From: Treponema sp.
GTDB lineage: Bacteria > Spirochaetota > Spirochaetia > Treponematales > Treponemataceae
Assembly (NCBI GenBank): GCA_017449265.1
Contig: JAFSJW010000017.1
Coordinates: 21,686-85,685 of the forward strand
Direction of reading: 5' to 3'
DNA length: 64,000 nt
Positions 57,221-64,000 of the stretch are shown in pieces. A program made the position numbers and the translations under genes. Position 1 is the first letter of the stretch. Every line of letters starts with the position of its first letter. The notes under the pieces are model-generated. The model did not search any database, was not told where the DNA came from, and saw nothing but the letters and a program-made list of their open reading frames with translations.

Positions 57221-59821
57221 CTATTCATAAAGTGAATTCAACTTTCTGTACAGAATGTTCACCTTTGACTTCTGTTCGTTTGTGAGCGCGACCGCTGTTT
57301 CATCTATCAGCGTCTCAAGGCTTGACAGGCTCTCGTTAAGCGCAGTCGGGAAACCTCTGCTTACCTTGAACCAATATATTCCTTTTCCGTTCGTGTATAA
57401 TGAAATAAAGCCAAGCTCCTTCGTTTTTGATTTTGCTATTGTGACTTTCAGCACGAAATCAAGTGCTGAAAGAAGCATTTCTGTTCCCCCTGCCTGCATG
57501 ATGTCTATGTTCATTTTCCGTGAAAACTGATTTTCAGCAAGCGGCGACAAATCAAGGTTCTTTACGACTTTGCAGATAAGCTCTACTTTTTCGTTTGCAA
57601 GAAGCTCATGGTGGTTCAGGATGATTTTTCCTTTCAGTCCTCCGATTTGAGCTAGCTTATTGTCATCGTTCTCCTCAAAAAGTGCGTCCTTGAATTTCTC
57701 GAACGGAAGGATAAGTGTTTTTTTGCCTTTTGATTTTTGTATTTCAAATGAGCAGCCGCCAATTGTAACAAAGTTGTCGTCTTTTGATTTTTTCTCTTTT
57801 CCGCCGAAACGACCATCATCTTTTCCGACAAGTTTTCCTTTCTGGTCACGGAATTTTAGTCCGATAAGCTCAAGGTTTCCTGTAAGCGAGCGACCTTTTT
57901 TGCCACGCGCTGCATTCAGCCTGGCTTCAAGATCCGGAGATATTCTTGCCAGAAGCGTTTTTGTCAGCGGCGAGACGCTCATGGCGAACATCCTTGATGT
58001 GCGCACGATTTCCCCGGCGACGATGAACAGTGGGTCTTTCCTGAACATGCTGCTGCCAGGATGAATCTGGATATGTTCTGCGGTAAGGCTCTTGTAATTT
58101 TCCCTCCCTTCACGAATGCAGACGAACTGAATCATTCCGCTTGCGATGCAGCACAAGTAGTCATCCATGCTTCCGCCGCCAGTCACAGGAATTCCGAGCA
58201 TACTGACTTCTTCTTCAAGCTGATTCTTTATGTTGTGTATCTCGGACATTACTTTTTCGTCCAGATAATTGTTCTGGCAGAACCGTTCAGGGTTTTTCAT
58301 ACTCAAGTATGTTCTGTACAGTTTTACATACGACACGAAATCTCCCTGAATATCACGGAAAGCATGGTGAGCCTTTCTTGCGTCCGTTTCTTCGCCCGGA
58401 GGAAGGATAAACGGAGAATGAGTGCTCATAAAAGCCGCCGCAATAAGAACTTCGTCCAGAACCTCCGGATAGCGGAGTATGCTTTCTACGATTATTCTGG
58501 AAACCCGTGGCTCAAGCGGAAACTCGACCATCATTTTTCCCACGGAAGAAAGCGTGTTGTCTTCGTTAAGCGCGTCAAGGAGATTGAGAGTCTCTACGGC
58601 TCCTCTTATGCCTTCTTTCTCAGGCGGAGAGATAAAATCGAAGGTGTCAAAGTCAGTGATTCCAAGCTCGCTCATCCTAAGCACAACTTCGCTAAGATCC
58701 GTGCGATAGATTTCTTCTTTAGTGTATTCTTCGCGCCGCTCAAAATCTTTTTTGGAATAAAGCCTGTAGCAAGTGCCAGGGCAGGTTCGTCCGGCTCTTC
58801 CGCGCCTTTGGTTGCAACTTGCCCGGCTGACTGGTGTTTCGTCAAGGCTAGAGGTATAGGTTTTGGGGCTGTAATAGTTCATTTTTGCAAGCCCTGAGTC
58901 TATAACAGTCGTAATTCCGTTTATGGTTACGGATGTTTCTGCAATGTTTGTTGATACTACTACTTTTTTCTTTCCGAACGGCGCGGATTCAAAAACGCGC
59001 TCCTGTTCTTCTTTCGGAAGTCTTCCGTATAGCGGAATCAAATGGATTTTGCTCCTGAAACTCGCGTTTGACAGGCGTTTTATGCAGTCTTTGATTATTT
59101 TTTCGCCAGGCAAGAATACAAGAATATCTCCGTCTTCTTTGTTGTCAAGAACCCTGTCAATTGTGGATTCAATCTTTGCAAGAAGAAGCTCTGAGCCTGA
59201 AACTGTTTCTGTAGTTGTACGCCCGATTGGTGGATCATAAACCATTGTGACCGGAAATGTCTGCGTTTCTATTTTTACGATTGTGGCTGGCACACCGTTC
59301 ACGGCGAAATATTCTGCGAAAGCCTCTGTGTTCATCGTCGCGCTTGAGACAATTACTTTGAAATCACTTCGCTCTTTGAGAACGCGTTTTAAAAGACCAA
59401 GCACAAAATCGATGTTAAGGCTTCGTTCATGTGCCTCGTCAACCATAATCACGGAATAATTCTTGAGCCATGGGTCAAGTTTCATTTCTTGAAGAAGTAT
59501 TCCGTCAGTCATTATCTTTATTTTTGTTGATGCGTCGGTTTTATCCTCAAAACGCATCTTGTAGCCGACAAGCCCGGGATAGTTTGTTTTTAGCTGTTTA
59601 GCTATAAATTCAGAAACGCTCAGAGCCGCAATTCTTCTTGGCTGAGTGACCGCTATAACTCCGTTTCTTGAGTAACCGGCTTCATGCAGAATGACCGGAA
59701 TCTGCGTTGTCTTTCCGCTTCCTGTAGGACTGTGGACGATAACAACTTGATTCTGCTCAAGAGCTTCAAGAATACGCTCTTTTTGTTCGTAAACCGGTAA
59801 TTTTTGATAATCAATAGCCAT
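57221..59821 (-). CDS. DEAH-box ATP-dependent helicase, HrpA/HrpB type
   Basis: An 866-residue superfamily 2 helicase. Motif I SPTGSGKTTQIP (residues 31-42), Ia TQPRRIAALSVS, II DEAH at 128-131, III SSATMN (159-164), V TNIAETSVTINGITTVIDSG and VI QRRGRAGRTCPGTCYRLY. Then the HA2/ratchet region (EFPLEPRVSRIIVESI). The C-terminal 200 residues are lysine-rich and unlike E. coli HrpA's tail. The order of motifs and length are between HrpA and HrpB; the substrate is presumably RNA. AAGG precedes the ATG. Confidence 0.9.
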   Translation of the reverse strand: MAIDYQKLPVYEQKERILEALEQNQVVIVHSPTGSGKTTQIPVILHEAGYSRNGVIAVTQPRRIAALSVSEFIAKQLKTNYPGLVGYKMRFEDKTDASTKIKIMTDGILLQEMKLDPWLKNYSVIMVDEAHERSLNIDFVLGLLKRVLKERSDFKVIVSSATMNTEAFAEYFAVNGVPATIVKIETQTFPVTMVYDPPIGRTTTETVSGSELLLAKIESTIDRVLDNKEDGDILVFLPGEKIIKDCIKRLSNASFRSKIHLIPLYGRLPKEEQERVFESAPFGKKKVVVSTNIAETSVTINGITTVIDSGLAKMNYYSPKTYTSSLDETPVSRASCNQRRGRAGRTCPGTCYRLYSKKDFERREEYTKEEIYRTDLSEVVLRMSELGITDFDTFDFISPPEKEGIRGAVETLNLLDALNEDNTLSSVGKMMVEFPLEPRVSRIIVESILRYPEVLDEVLIAAAFMSTHSPFILPPGEETDARKAHHAFRDIQGDFVSYVKLYRTYLSMKNPERFCQNNYLDEKVMSEIHNIKNQLEEEVSMLGIPVTGGGSMDDYLCCIASGMIQFVCIREGRENYKSLTAEHIQIHPGSSMFRKDPLFIVAGEIVRTSRMFAMSVSPLTKTLLARISPDLEARLNAARGKKGRSLTGNLELIGLKFRDQKGKLVGKDDGRFGGKEKKSKDDNFVTIGGCSFEIQKSKGKKTLILPFEKFKDALFEENDDNKLAQIGGLKGKIILNHHELLANEKVELICKVVKNLDLSPLAENQFSRKMNIDIMQAGGTEMLLSALDFVLKVTIAKSKTKELGFISLYTNGKGIYWFKVSRGFPTALNESLSSLETLIDETAVALTNEQKSKVNILYRKLNSLYE

Positions 59822-59906
59822 AAAAAACCTTCAGTGCAGCTCTAAAAAAATGTTTTGACGCTGCCCGATTGTTGCGACAAGACTCAGCAACAATTTTTTT
59901 GTGATA

Positions 59907-59933
59907 ATCCCTAAAAAATAAATTTTTAGGGAT
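59907..59933 (-). terminator. Hairpin downstream of the capA operon
   Basis: ATCCCTAAAAA (59907-59917) pairs with TTTTTAGGGAT (59923-59933), 6 nt past the capA stop on the minus strand. The following minus-strand sequence lacks a clean T run, so termination is uncertain. Confidence 0.4.
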
Positions 59934-59938
59934 GCCTT

Positions 59939-61162
59939 TTATTTGTTCAAAAGTCTTTCCATTATTTTTTTTCGTTCAATCAGATATTTTGGCCAGTCCG
60001 ATATTTCAGACCGGTCAAGAGCCTGAATGAAGCTGTTATCCAAGGATTTTACCAAGTACTGATTTGAGGGCGAAATGTATGCCGTAATAAAATGAGGCTC
60101 GCATGAGGCGACAAGTGTTCGTTCAACGATTACTGTCTCTGATTCCTCAAAGTCGCTCTGCTCACTTTCACCTGCCTGAGAGATGACTCTCTGAATTTCA
60201 TGCAGCTCTCTGTGCAGCCTGAGTTTGATTATTACACCGTCCCCTGTGTAATCTCGGGGGGTGTCCGGGGCAGAAAAGCTCGGGTTTGTCCTTTGACCGC
60301 TGATTGTGTTTCCGTTTGCGTACATTATGAATCCATCGTTTTTTGACAGCATATTCGTTGGAATTTTTTCCCACGGTTTTGTAACATGCGGATGATTTGC
60401 CCATACAATGTCAACATTGCAGTCTTTGACAAGCTCCGTGAAAAAATTCTTATGGTCTTCGGTAATTTCAAGTACATACTCAGGATCATCTGTGTGAATT
60501 GAGGCGATGAAGATGTCATGGGGATTGTCGTTAGCGAGCTTTTTCAGCTCCGCCTTGATTTTTTTCCGGGAAGACACTGTTGAAGGGTAGTAATCAATCC
60601 ATTCTGAGTTGGCTGCATTGTTGTTCAAAAGCTCTGTTATTGCGACAAAAAGGATTTTCCAGTCAGAGCCGTCCGCAGCTTTTTTTTCTATTAATTTGTA
60701 TGTTATTCCGTCATTTTGGTTTTCTTTAAGACCGCATGCCCAGATTCCAGGTCGGTTGGCAAAATAATTTCTTGTCTGCCTTATGCCTTCAATGGACTGG
60801 TCGTTTGTGTGGTTGTTTGCAAGGGAGAATACGCTGAATCCTGCTTTTATAGCGGCTTCTACATATTCAGAGTGCATATTGAATTTGGGGTAGCTGCTCC
60901 ATTCAATGCCATCTGCTACAGGAGCCTCAATGTTGGCGAACGCAAGATCGACCGAGTGGAGCAAAGGAGAAACATCGTGCCATATCCTGTCGAAGTTGCC
61001 AGGACGGAAATTATTTGAGTGTGCCATTACATCGCCAGCAAAGGCAAGCGTTATATCACCTTCTCGTGTTATTCCGATTTTTTTTGTAGAACGGCATGAC
61101 AAAACGAGAGAAAGGGCGGAAAGCAATAAAATTGAGCAAAAAATTCTTTTTTTCATAATCAT
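59939..61162 (-). CDS. CapA-family lipoprotein (metallophosphatase fold)
   Basis: A 407-residue protein with a lipoprotein signal (lipobox LVLSC at about residue 22) and a CapA/PgsA-type calcineurin-like domain: LAFAGDVMAHSNN, LAFANIEAPVA, LANNHTND, ASIHTDDPEY and the metal motif WANHPHVTKPWE. CapA-type proteins take part in poly-gamma-glutamate or capsule synthesis in some bacteria, but many homologues have no such context. The start is the ATG at 61162, sharing a base with the stop of the upstream gene (TAATG), with GGAG in that gene's end. No other capsule gene is present. Confidence 0.85.
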   Translation of the reverse strand: MIMKKRIFCSILLLSALSLVLSCRSTKKIGITREGDITLAFAGDVMAHSNNFRPGNFDRIWHDVSPLLHSVDLAFANIEAPVADGIEWSSYPKFNMHSEYVEAAIKAGFSVFSLANNHTNDQSIEGIRQTRNYFANRPGIWACGLKENQNDGITYKLIEKKAADGSDWKILFVAITELLNNNAANSEWIDYYPSTVSSRKKIKAELKKLANDNPHDIFIASIHTDDPEYVLEITEDHKNFFTELVKDCNVDIVWANHPHVTKPWEKIPTNMLSKNDGFIMYANGNTISGQRTNPSFSAPDTPRDYTGDGVIIKLRLHRELHEIQRVISQAGESEQSDFEESETVIVERTLVASCEPHFITAYISPSNQYLVKSLDNSFIQALDRSEISDWPKYLIERKKIMERLLNK

Positions 61163-62352
61163 TAGTAAATCTCCACTGTAATCCATTTTTTTCTGTCCTG
61201 CATTGTTGAGTCCATAAGCCCGAATGTAAGACCTTTTGCGGTTGTTTCCCCGACAAGAAAATCTCTGCCGTCAACGCTTATGGTCTGCCCTTGCTTTCCT
61301 TCGAGAAACGCGCCGACCATAGCGTGGCTGTATTCGGAACTGATGAACATGCAAGACTCTATTCCGAGGTTTTTGTATAGTACAGCAAGCAAAAGGCTGC
61401 GCGCGTCACAATCGCTTGATTTTCCCGTAAGCGTTGACAGAATGTCGGTGATGTCGGCTTTGTCAGGGCTTGTTGAGGCGCGCTCGTAAGAGAACTCCTG
61501 CACCCAGTTCAGCAGCGTTTGGGCAAGAGCTGCGTTTGGGTTTGACGAATCTTTCTTGTTCGAGTCGCTTCTGAGCGCGGAATAAATGTCAAACGAAACT
61601 TTTTTCAGGCGCAAAGTGGCATCTTTTCCGATAATCCTGTAAAAACGAACCCAAGCATCGTATACTTCTGGAAGATTGTTGTCCACATAGAATTTAAATA
61701 CGCTGAATTCCCTGTCAATGACGAACTGATTTGCCTCCGCATCAATCTCATCGATTTTTGTTCTTACTGTTTTTCCCCCGATTTTTAGTGAGACTGATTT
61801 TTCTTTTTCGCGCGGAAAATATGTTGATGTTATGATTCCAGGCTCTTTGAAGCTGCCGTCATCAATCATAACGGAATCAAGGACAGAAACAAGCACCTGC
61901 ATCAAATCATCTGAAAGCTCCTTTTTTGTATAGGATAAAATCGTAAGGTAGCCTTTCTGGAGTGGGAGAGCCACCGTAAAGCCCCATCCTGAGGCCATTT
62001 CACCTGCTAGTAGCAGGGGCGAGCTGAACATGGCGATTGATGCTTCCTGCTTGCGCCATGTTGTGCCCTGATACGAAGCATCTGCCTCAAGGCGTGTCAT
62101 CGTATGTTTCATTGCCTCATCGCTGTTTTTGAACTTGTCTTTCTCCCAGACCCTTATGAGAGTCTTTGCTTCAAGGTATTTGCATGCGAACAGTATTGAG
62201 GACTCGTCTTCCTCCATTTCAGCAATTTCAAAGCCTTCTGGAAAATCTATGCTGTAATTGTATTTTTCGGAGCTTGCAAGGAAAGCAAAAGCCTGCGTGT
62301 ATACGGCTGCCGAAAGAAAAATGACAAAAAAAAGTTTTGCGACTCTATTCAT
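61162..62352 (-). CDS. Exported protein with transglutaminase-like domain
   Basis: A 396-residue protein starting at 62352 (AGAGGA upstream). Signal peptide at 1-23 (FFVIFLSAAVYTQAFA). Residues 25-170 are a beta-rich domain of unknown type. The C-terminal 120 residues resemble a transglutaminase/papain-like core: GKSSDCDARSLLLAVLYKNLGIESCMFIS with the Cys, YSHAMVGAF with the His, and FLVGETT with a possible acid. Such domains often cleave or cross-link peptides. It is translationally coupled to the CapA lipoprotein gene, so they probably act together in the envelope. Confidence 0.75.
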   Translation of the reverse strand: MNRVAKLFFVIFLSAAVYTQAFAFLASSEKYNYSIDFPEGFEIAEMEEDESSILFACKYLEAKTLIRVWEKDKFKNSDEAMKHTMTRLEADASYQGTTWRKQEASIAMFSSPLLLAGEMASGWGFTVALPLQKGYLTILSYTKKELSDDLMQVLVSVLDSVMIDDGSFKEPGIITSTYFPREKEKSVSLKIGGKTVRTKIDEIDAEANQFVIDREFSVFKFYVDNNLPEVYDAWVRFYRIIGKDATLRLKKVSFDIYSALRSDSNKKDSSNPNAALAQTLLNWVQEFSYERASTSPDKADITDILSTLTGKSSDCDARSLLLAVLYKNLGIESCMFISSEYSHAMVGAFLEGKQGQTISVDGRDFLVGETTAKGLTFGLMDSTMQDRKKWITVEIY

Positions 62353-62433
62353 AAAATCCTCTTCAATTGTGTAAATATTATGAATCACTTTTTCGATATT
62401 ATTTTATAGTCATAAGTTGAATTTATAATAACA

Positions 62434-62461
62434 TTGACTACTTGTCAACATATCATATAAT
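62434..62461 (+). promoter_or_regulatory. Strong-looking promoter with a TTGAC/GTCAA inverted repeat
   Basis: TTGACT (62434-62439) and TATAAT (62456-62461) have a 16-nt spacer. The -35 box is part of the inverted repeat TTGAC TACTT GTCAA (62434-62448). It points into the decayed recombinase region. Confidence 0.55.
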
Positions 62462-62602
62462 ATACTAATAGATAAAAGCCTTATTTCATAAGGGGTTACG
62501 CTGTTTCTCTAATTTTTATTTGAAAAAATGTTAATAAAATGTTAATGGAGTGGCAATGAATTACAATATTTAAAAAAAAACGAAAGGTAAAATAAGGAAA
62601 AA

Positions 62603-63168
62603 AATGTAAAAAAATGGTATTACTGGTATTTCGATGATAACGGAAAGCAAAAGCAGAAGATTTGCAAAGGCTGTTCGACTAAGGCGGAAGCTAGGGCGTT
62701 CGTTAATTCCCTGCCAGTTCCGGGAGAGCGTAAATTCAGCGTCCATGACATTGCTCAGAATATGTTTTTGCTTGGCAGTGACCATGCGAAAAGGCGCGAA
62801 GCACTTGGCAAATCAGTGTTGGAAATCACCATGCATGAGGCTCGTGGATATATTAATTGTATCATAGAGCGGTGGGGTGCAAGAATACATCGAAGAACGC
62901 GGAATTACCAATGATGATTTCATTTTCACCTACAAGAATCCCCCCCCCTGTCTATGCACATTACCGAAGCCGCATTCAAGAGAGCTTTGAAAAAAGCCGG
63001 AATTCGCAACTGATTCAAGGCATTTAACGCCGCATTCCCTCCGCTACACTTATGTGACCAAAATGCGCCGCACTCTTCCCATTGACACTGTGTGCAAACT
63101 TGTTGGTCATGCTGATGACAAAATGACTGGTCGATGATAGGTTCAATGTCATAGATATGGAGGTATGA
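62603..63168 (+). pseudogene. Tyrosine recombinase (integrase) remnant
   Basis: Pieces of one integrase lie in three frames. First: WYYWYFDDNGKQKQ then the core-binding helices (KFSVHDIAQNMFLLGSDHA, SVLEITMHEARGYINCIIERWG). Second: VQEYIEERGITNDDFIFTYKNP after a deletion of most of the catalytic domain's start. Third: LSMHITEAAFKRALKKAGI, a stop, then PHSLRYTYVTKMRRTLPIDTVCKLVGHADDKMT, which carries HxLR and GH of the catalytic centre. The reading ends in VIDMEV. A C9 run breaks pieces two and three, and the tyrosine-nucleophile codon is not readable. Confidence 0.8.
62940..62948 (+). repeat. Poly-C tract (C9) within the recombinase remnant
   Basis: C9 separates TYKN from LSMHITEAA; C10 or C7 would join them. 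The gene carries further lesions, so the tract alone does not restore it. Confidence 0.8.
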
Positions 63169-63169
63169 A

Positions 63170-63495
63170 ATGGGCGGCAGGGGCGCGAGTTCTGGGCTTG
63201 CAACGAAAGCGGGGGCAGCGGCGGAAAAGATTTGCCGTTATTTGTGCCTAAAGGCGGCCAGCGAAATGGCATAGATGCAATGGTCGAATATGCTAAATAC
63301 GATGACAAAAGTTTAGCCGCAACCAGGGATAAATTCGTTGAAGAAGCGAAGGGGCTTAGAAAAGAGAAAGGAGAAAAGGCTTCGTATCGAAGGGCTTTAT
63401 TATTTGCGGCGCAAGCTATGGACTACGCGATTGCTTATCACAAATACGGTAATAGTTATGCGATAAAGTACAGAAGTAAAATAAAAGTGAGGTGA
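63170..63495 (+). pseudogene. Frameshifted small gene beginning MGGRGASSG
   Basis: The ATG at 63170 follows GGAGG by 6 nt and encodes MGGRGASSGLATKAG, then the frame fails at a G5 run (63211-63215). One extra G continues it as GSGGKDLPLFVPKGGQRNGIDAMVEYAKYDD to the stop at 63495, a 108-residue protein. The C-terminal part (FVEEAKGLRKEKGEKASYRRALLFAAQAMDYAIAYHKYGNSYAIKY) is helical and basic. The MGGRGA start recurs in the next gene. I do not know its function; such starts are common in phage- or element-borne small proteins. It may be intact in the cell if the G5 is an error. Confidence 0.6.
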
Positions 63496-63500
63496 AATCG

Positions 63501-63926
63501 ATGGGCGGCAGGGGTGCAAGGAGCGGGCTGGAAAAAGATTCTCAAGGGAATATTATCCCCTATGGAAGCACATACAAATCTGTAGCTGAACTTGGGGATA
63601 ACATCAAGATTATTGTCGGCAGACTAGAGTCTCTTAATAAAAATAGCACTCCTATGGAATCTCAAACGCCGAACAGGATTTACGGTGTTCTTACACCCAG
63701 CGGCAAACGGCTGAAATCCATTGTGTTCATAAATCAGAACGGAAAGCGAAAGACCCAGATAGATTTTCTGCACACGCATAAAAATGTAGACAAGCCGCAT
63801 AAGCATAAAGGATATGTTCACACAGAGCAAGGCTTTGGAAGCAAGAGGACTTTTTCAAAAAAAGAGCGCAGGGTTATCAAAAAGATATACAAATATGCAC
63901 AAAACAATGGTATAATGATAAAATGA
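63501..63926 (+). CDS. MGGRGA-start protein, possible element-borne toxin-type domain
   Basis: A 141-residue protein starting at the ATG at 63501, with GAGGTG 8 nt upstream. N-terminus MGGRGARSGLEKDSQGNIIPYG; then a beta-rich part (NRIYGVLTPSGKRLKSIVFI, KTQIDFLHTHKNVDKPHKHKGYVHTEQG, rich in histidines) and a basic helical end (SKKERRVIKKIYKYAQNN). The HxHxxxxxPHxHxGYxH pattern resembles C-terminal domains found on phage head-morphogenesis-type and polymorphic-toxin proteins. Function not established. It overlaps the next gene by 4 nt. Confidence 0.65.
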   Translation: MGGRGARSGLEKDSQGNIIPYGSTYKSVAELGDNIKIIVGRLESLNKNSTPMESQTPNRIYGVLTPSGKRLKSIVFINQNGKRKTQIDFLHTHKNVDKPHKHKGYVHTEQGFGSKRTFSKKERRVIKKIYKYAQNNGIMIK

Positions 63927-64000
63927 GCGACAAAAGAGAGCATTTTGACAGGACTTTTTCTCAGTACCGTGGCGTTATGTTTACATATAAAGGCATCGAG
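63923..64000 (+). CDS. Partial small gene overlapping the MGGRGA gene
   Basis: The ATG at 63923 overlaps the previous stop (ATGA). Twenty-six residues are visible, starting MSDKREHFDRTFSQYRG, before the window ends. The tight overlap with a possible toxin-type gene makes a cognate partner (for example immunity) one option, but nothing in the visible part proves it. Confidence 0.55.
   Translation, partial: MSDKREHFDRTFSQYRGVMFTYKGIE

Noticed and set aside
1..64000. CRISPR arrays, rRNA genes, intact insertion sequences or a replication origin
   Set aside because: I saw no regularly spaced repeats, rRNA-like sequence, complete transposase or DnaA-box cluster in this window.

Overview
The window reads as the chromosome of a treponeme (Spirochaetota), most likely a saccharolytic gut or rumen species. 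The grounds are indirect: a murG-cvpA-holB-AtoS/AtoC-like cluster, a sigma factor divergent from an orphan groES, lipoproteins with loose spirochaetal lipoboxes (FASC, LSLVLSC), SUMF1/InlB-repeat surface proteins, and moderate base composition with many NNG/NNC codons. I cannot name the species. Most of the 64 kb is ordinary housekeeping DNA. The accessory parts are an R-M island (24.6-26.6 kb), a surface-lipoprotein locus (28.6-30.5 kb) and a decayed mobile region at the right end (62.4-64 kb).

Layout: 0-1.6 kb, membrane proteins and a STAS protein. 2-4.5 kb, trmJ, tRNA-Asp, an RlpA/SPOR protein and pth. 4.6-5.3 kb, a Phd/VapC-type toxin-antitoxin pair directly ahead of dnaE. 5.3-11.8 kb, dnaE, yggT, recG. 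11.8-14.7 kb, a short sigma-70 factor, groES, guaB. 14.9-16.8 kb, glutamine synthetase with an ANTAR regulator. 16.8-24.5 kb, a MetA-type acyltransferase, an esterase-like protein, a small PspC protein, glgP, glgX and riboflavin synthase. 24.6-26.6 kb, a 5-methylcytosine methyltransferase with an NgoBV/NlaIV-like nuclease. 26.7-28.6 kb, class III fructose bisphosphatase. 28.7-30.4 kb, a lipoprotein gene with a G8 tract that puts it out of frame and a 3' end that looks like a diversity-generating-retroelement variable region. 30.6-34 kb, a small operon of unknown function and an RlmK-like methyltransferase. 34-38 kb, an MBOAT acyltransferase between two related SGNH-type proteins. 38.2-45.2 kb, a SUMF1-type protein, tRNA-Phe, murG, cvpA, holB, an NtrB/NtrC-type two-component pair and tRNA-Arg. 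45.4-49.4 kb, a TRAP transporter (dctPQM) with its likely GntR/FCD regulator. 49.7-55.2 kb, a NamZ-serine hydrolase fusion, an outer-membrane-type protein, cobT, cobU. 55.2-62.4 kb, argH, an exported protein, a DEAH helicase, a CapA lipoprotein and a transglutaminase-like exported protein. 62.4-64 kb, a broken tyrosine recombinase followed by small genes starting MGGRGA.

The most interesting locus is the 28.7-30.4 kb lipoprotein. It appears to combine on/off switching, through a poly-G tract inside the signal peptide, with a 3' segment whose codons suddenly become almost all NNC, as expected when AAC codons of a template repeat have been adenine-mutagenised. The stop codon is followed by tandem hairpins inside a 9-bp direct repeat. 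No reverse transcriptase is in the window, so it would be a remote target. Other regulatory signals not explained by the genes: a near-identical palindrome (GTGTCA-N3-TGACAC) ahead of both groES and murG; an 18-nt element ahead of both dctP and dctQ; and a 39-nt palindromic repeat present four times.

Three frames in this window are each restored by adding one base to a G or C run (G8, C9, G5). This could be biology or a sequencing/assembly bias, and should be settled before the phase-variation reading is accepted.
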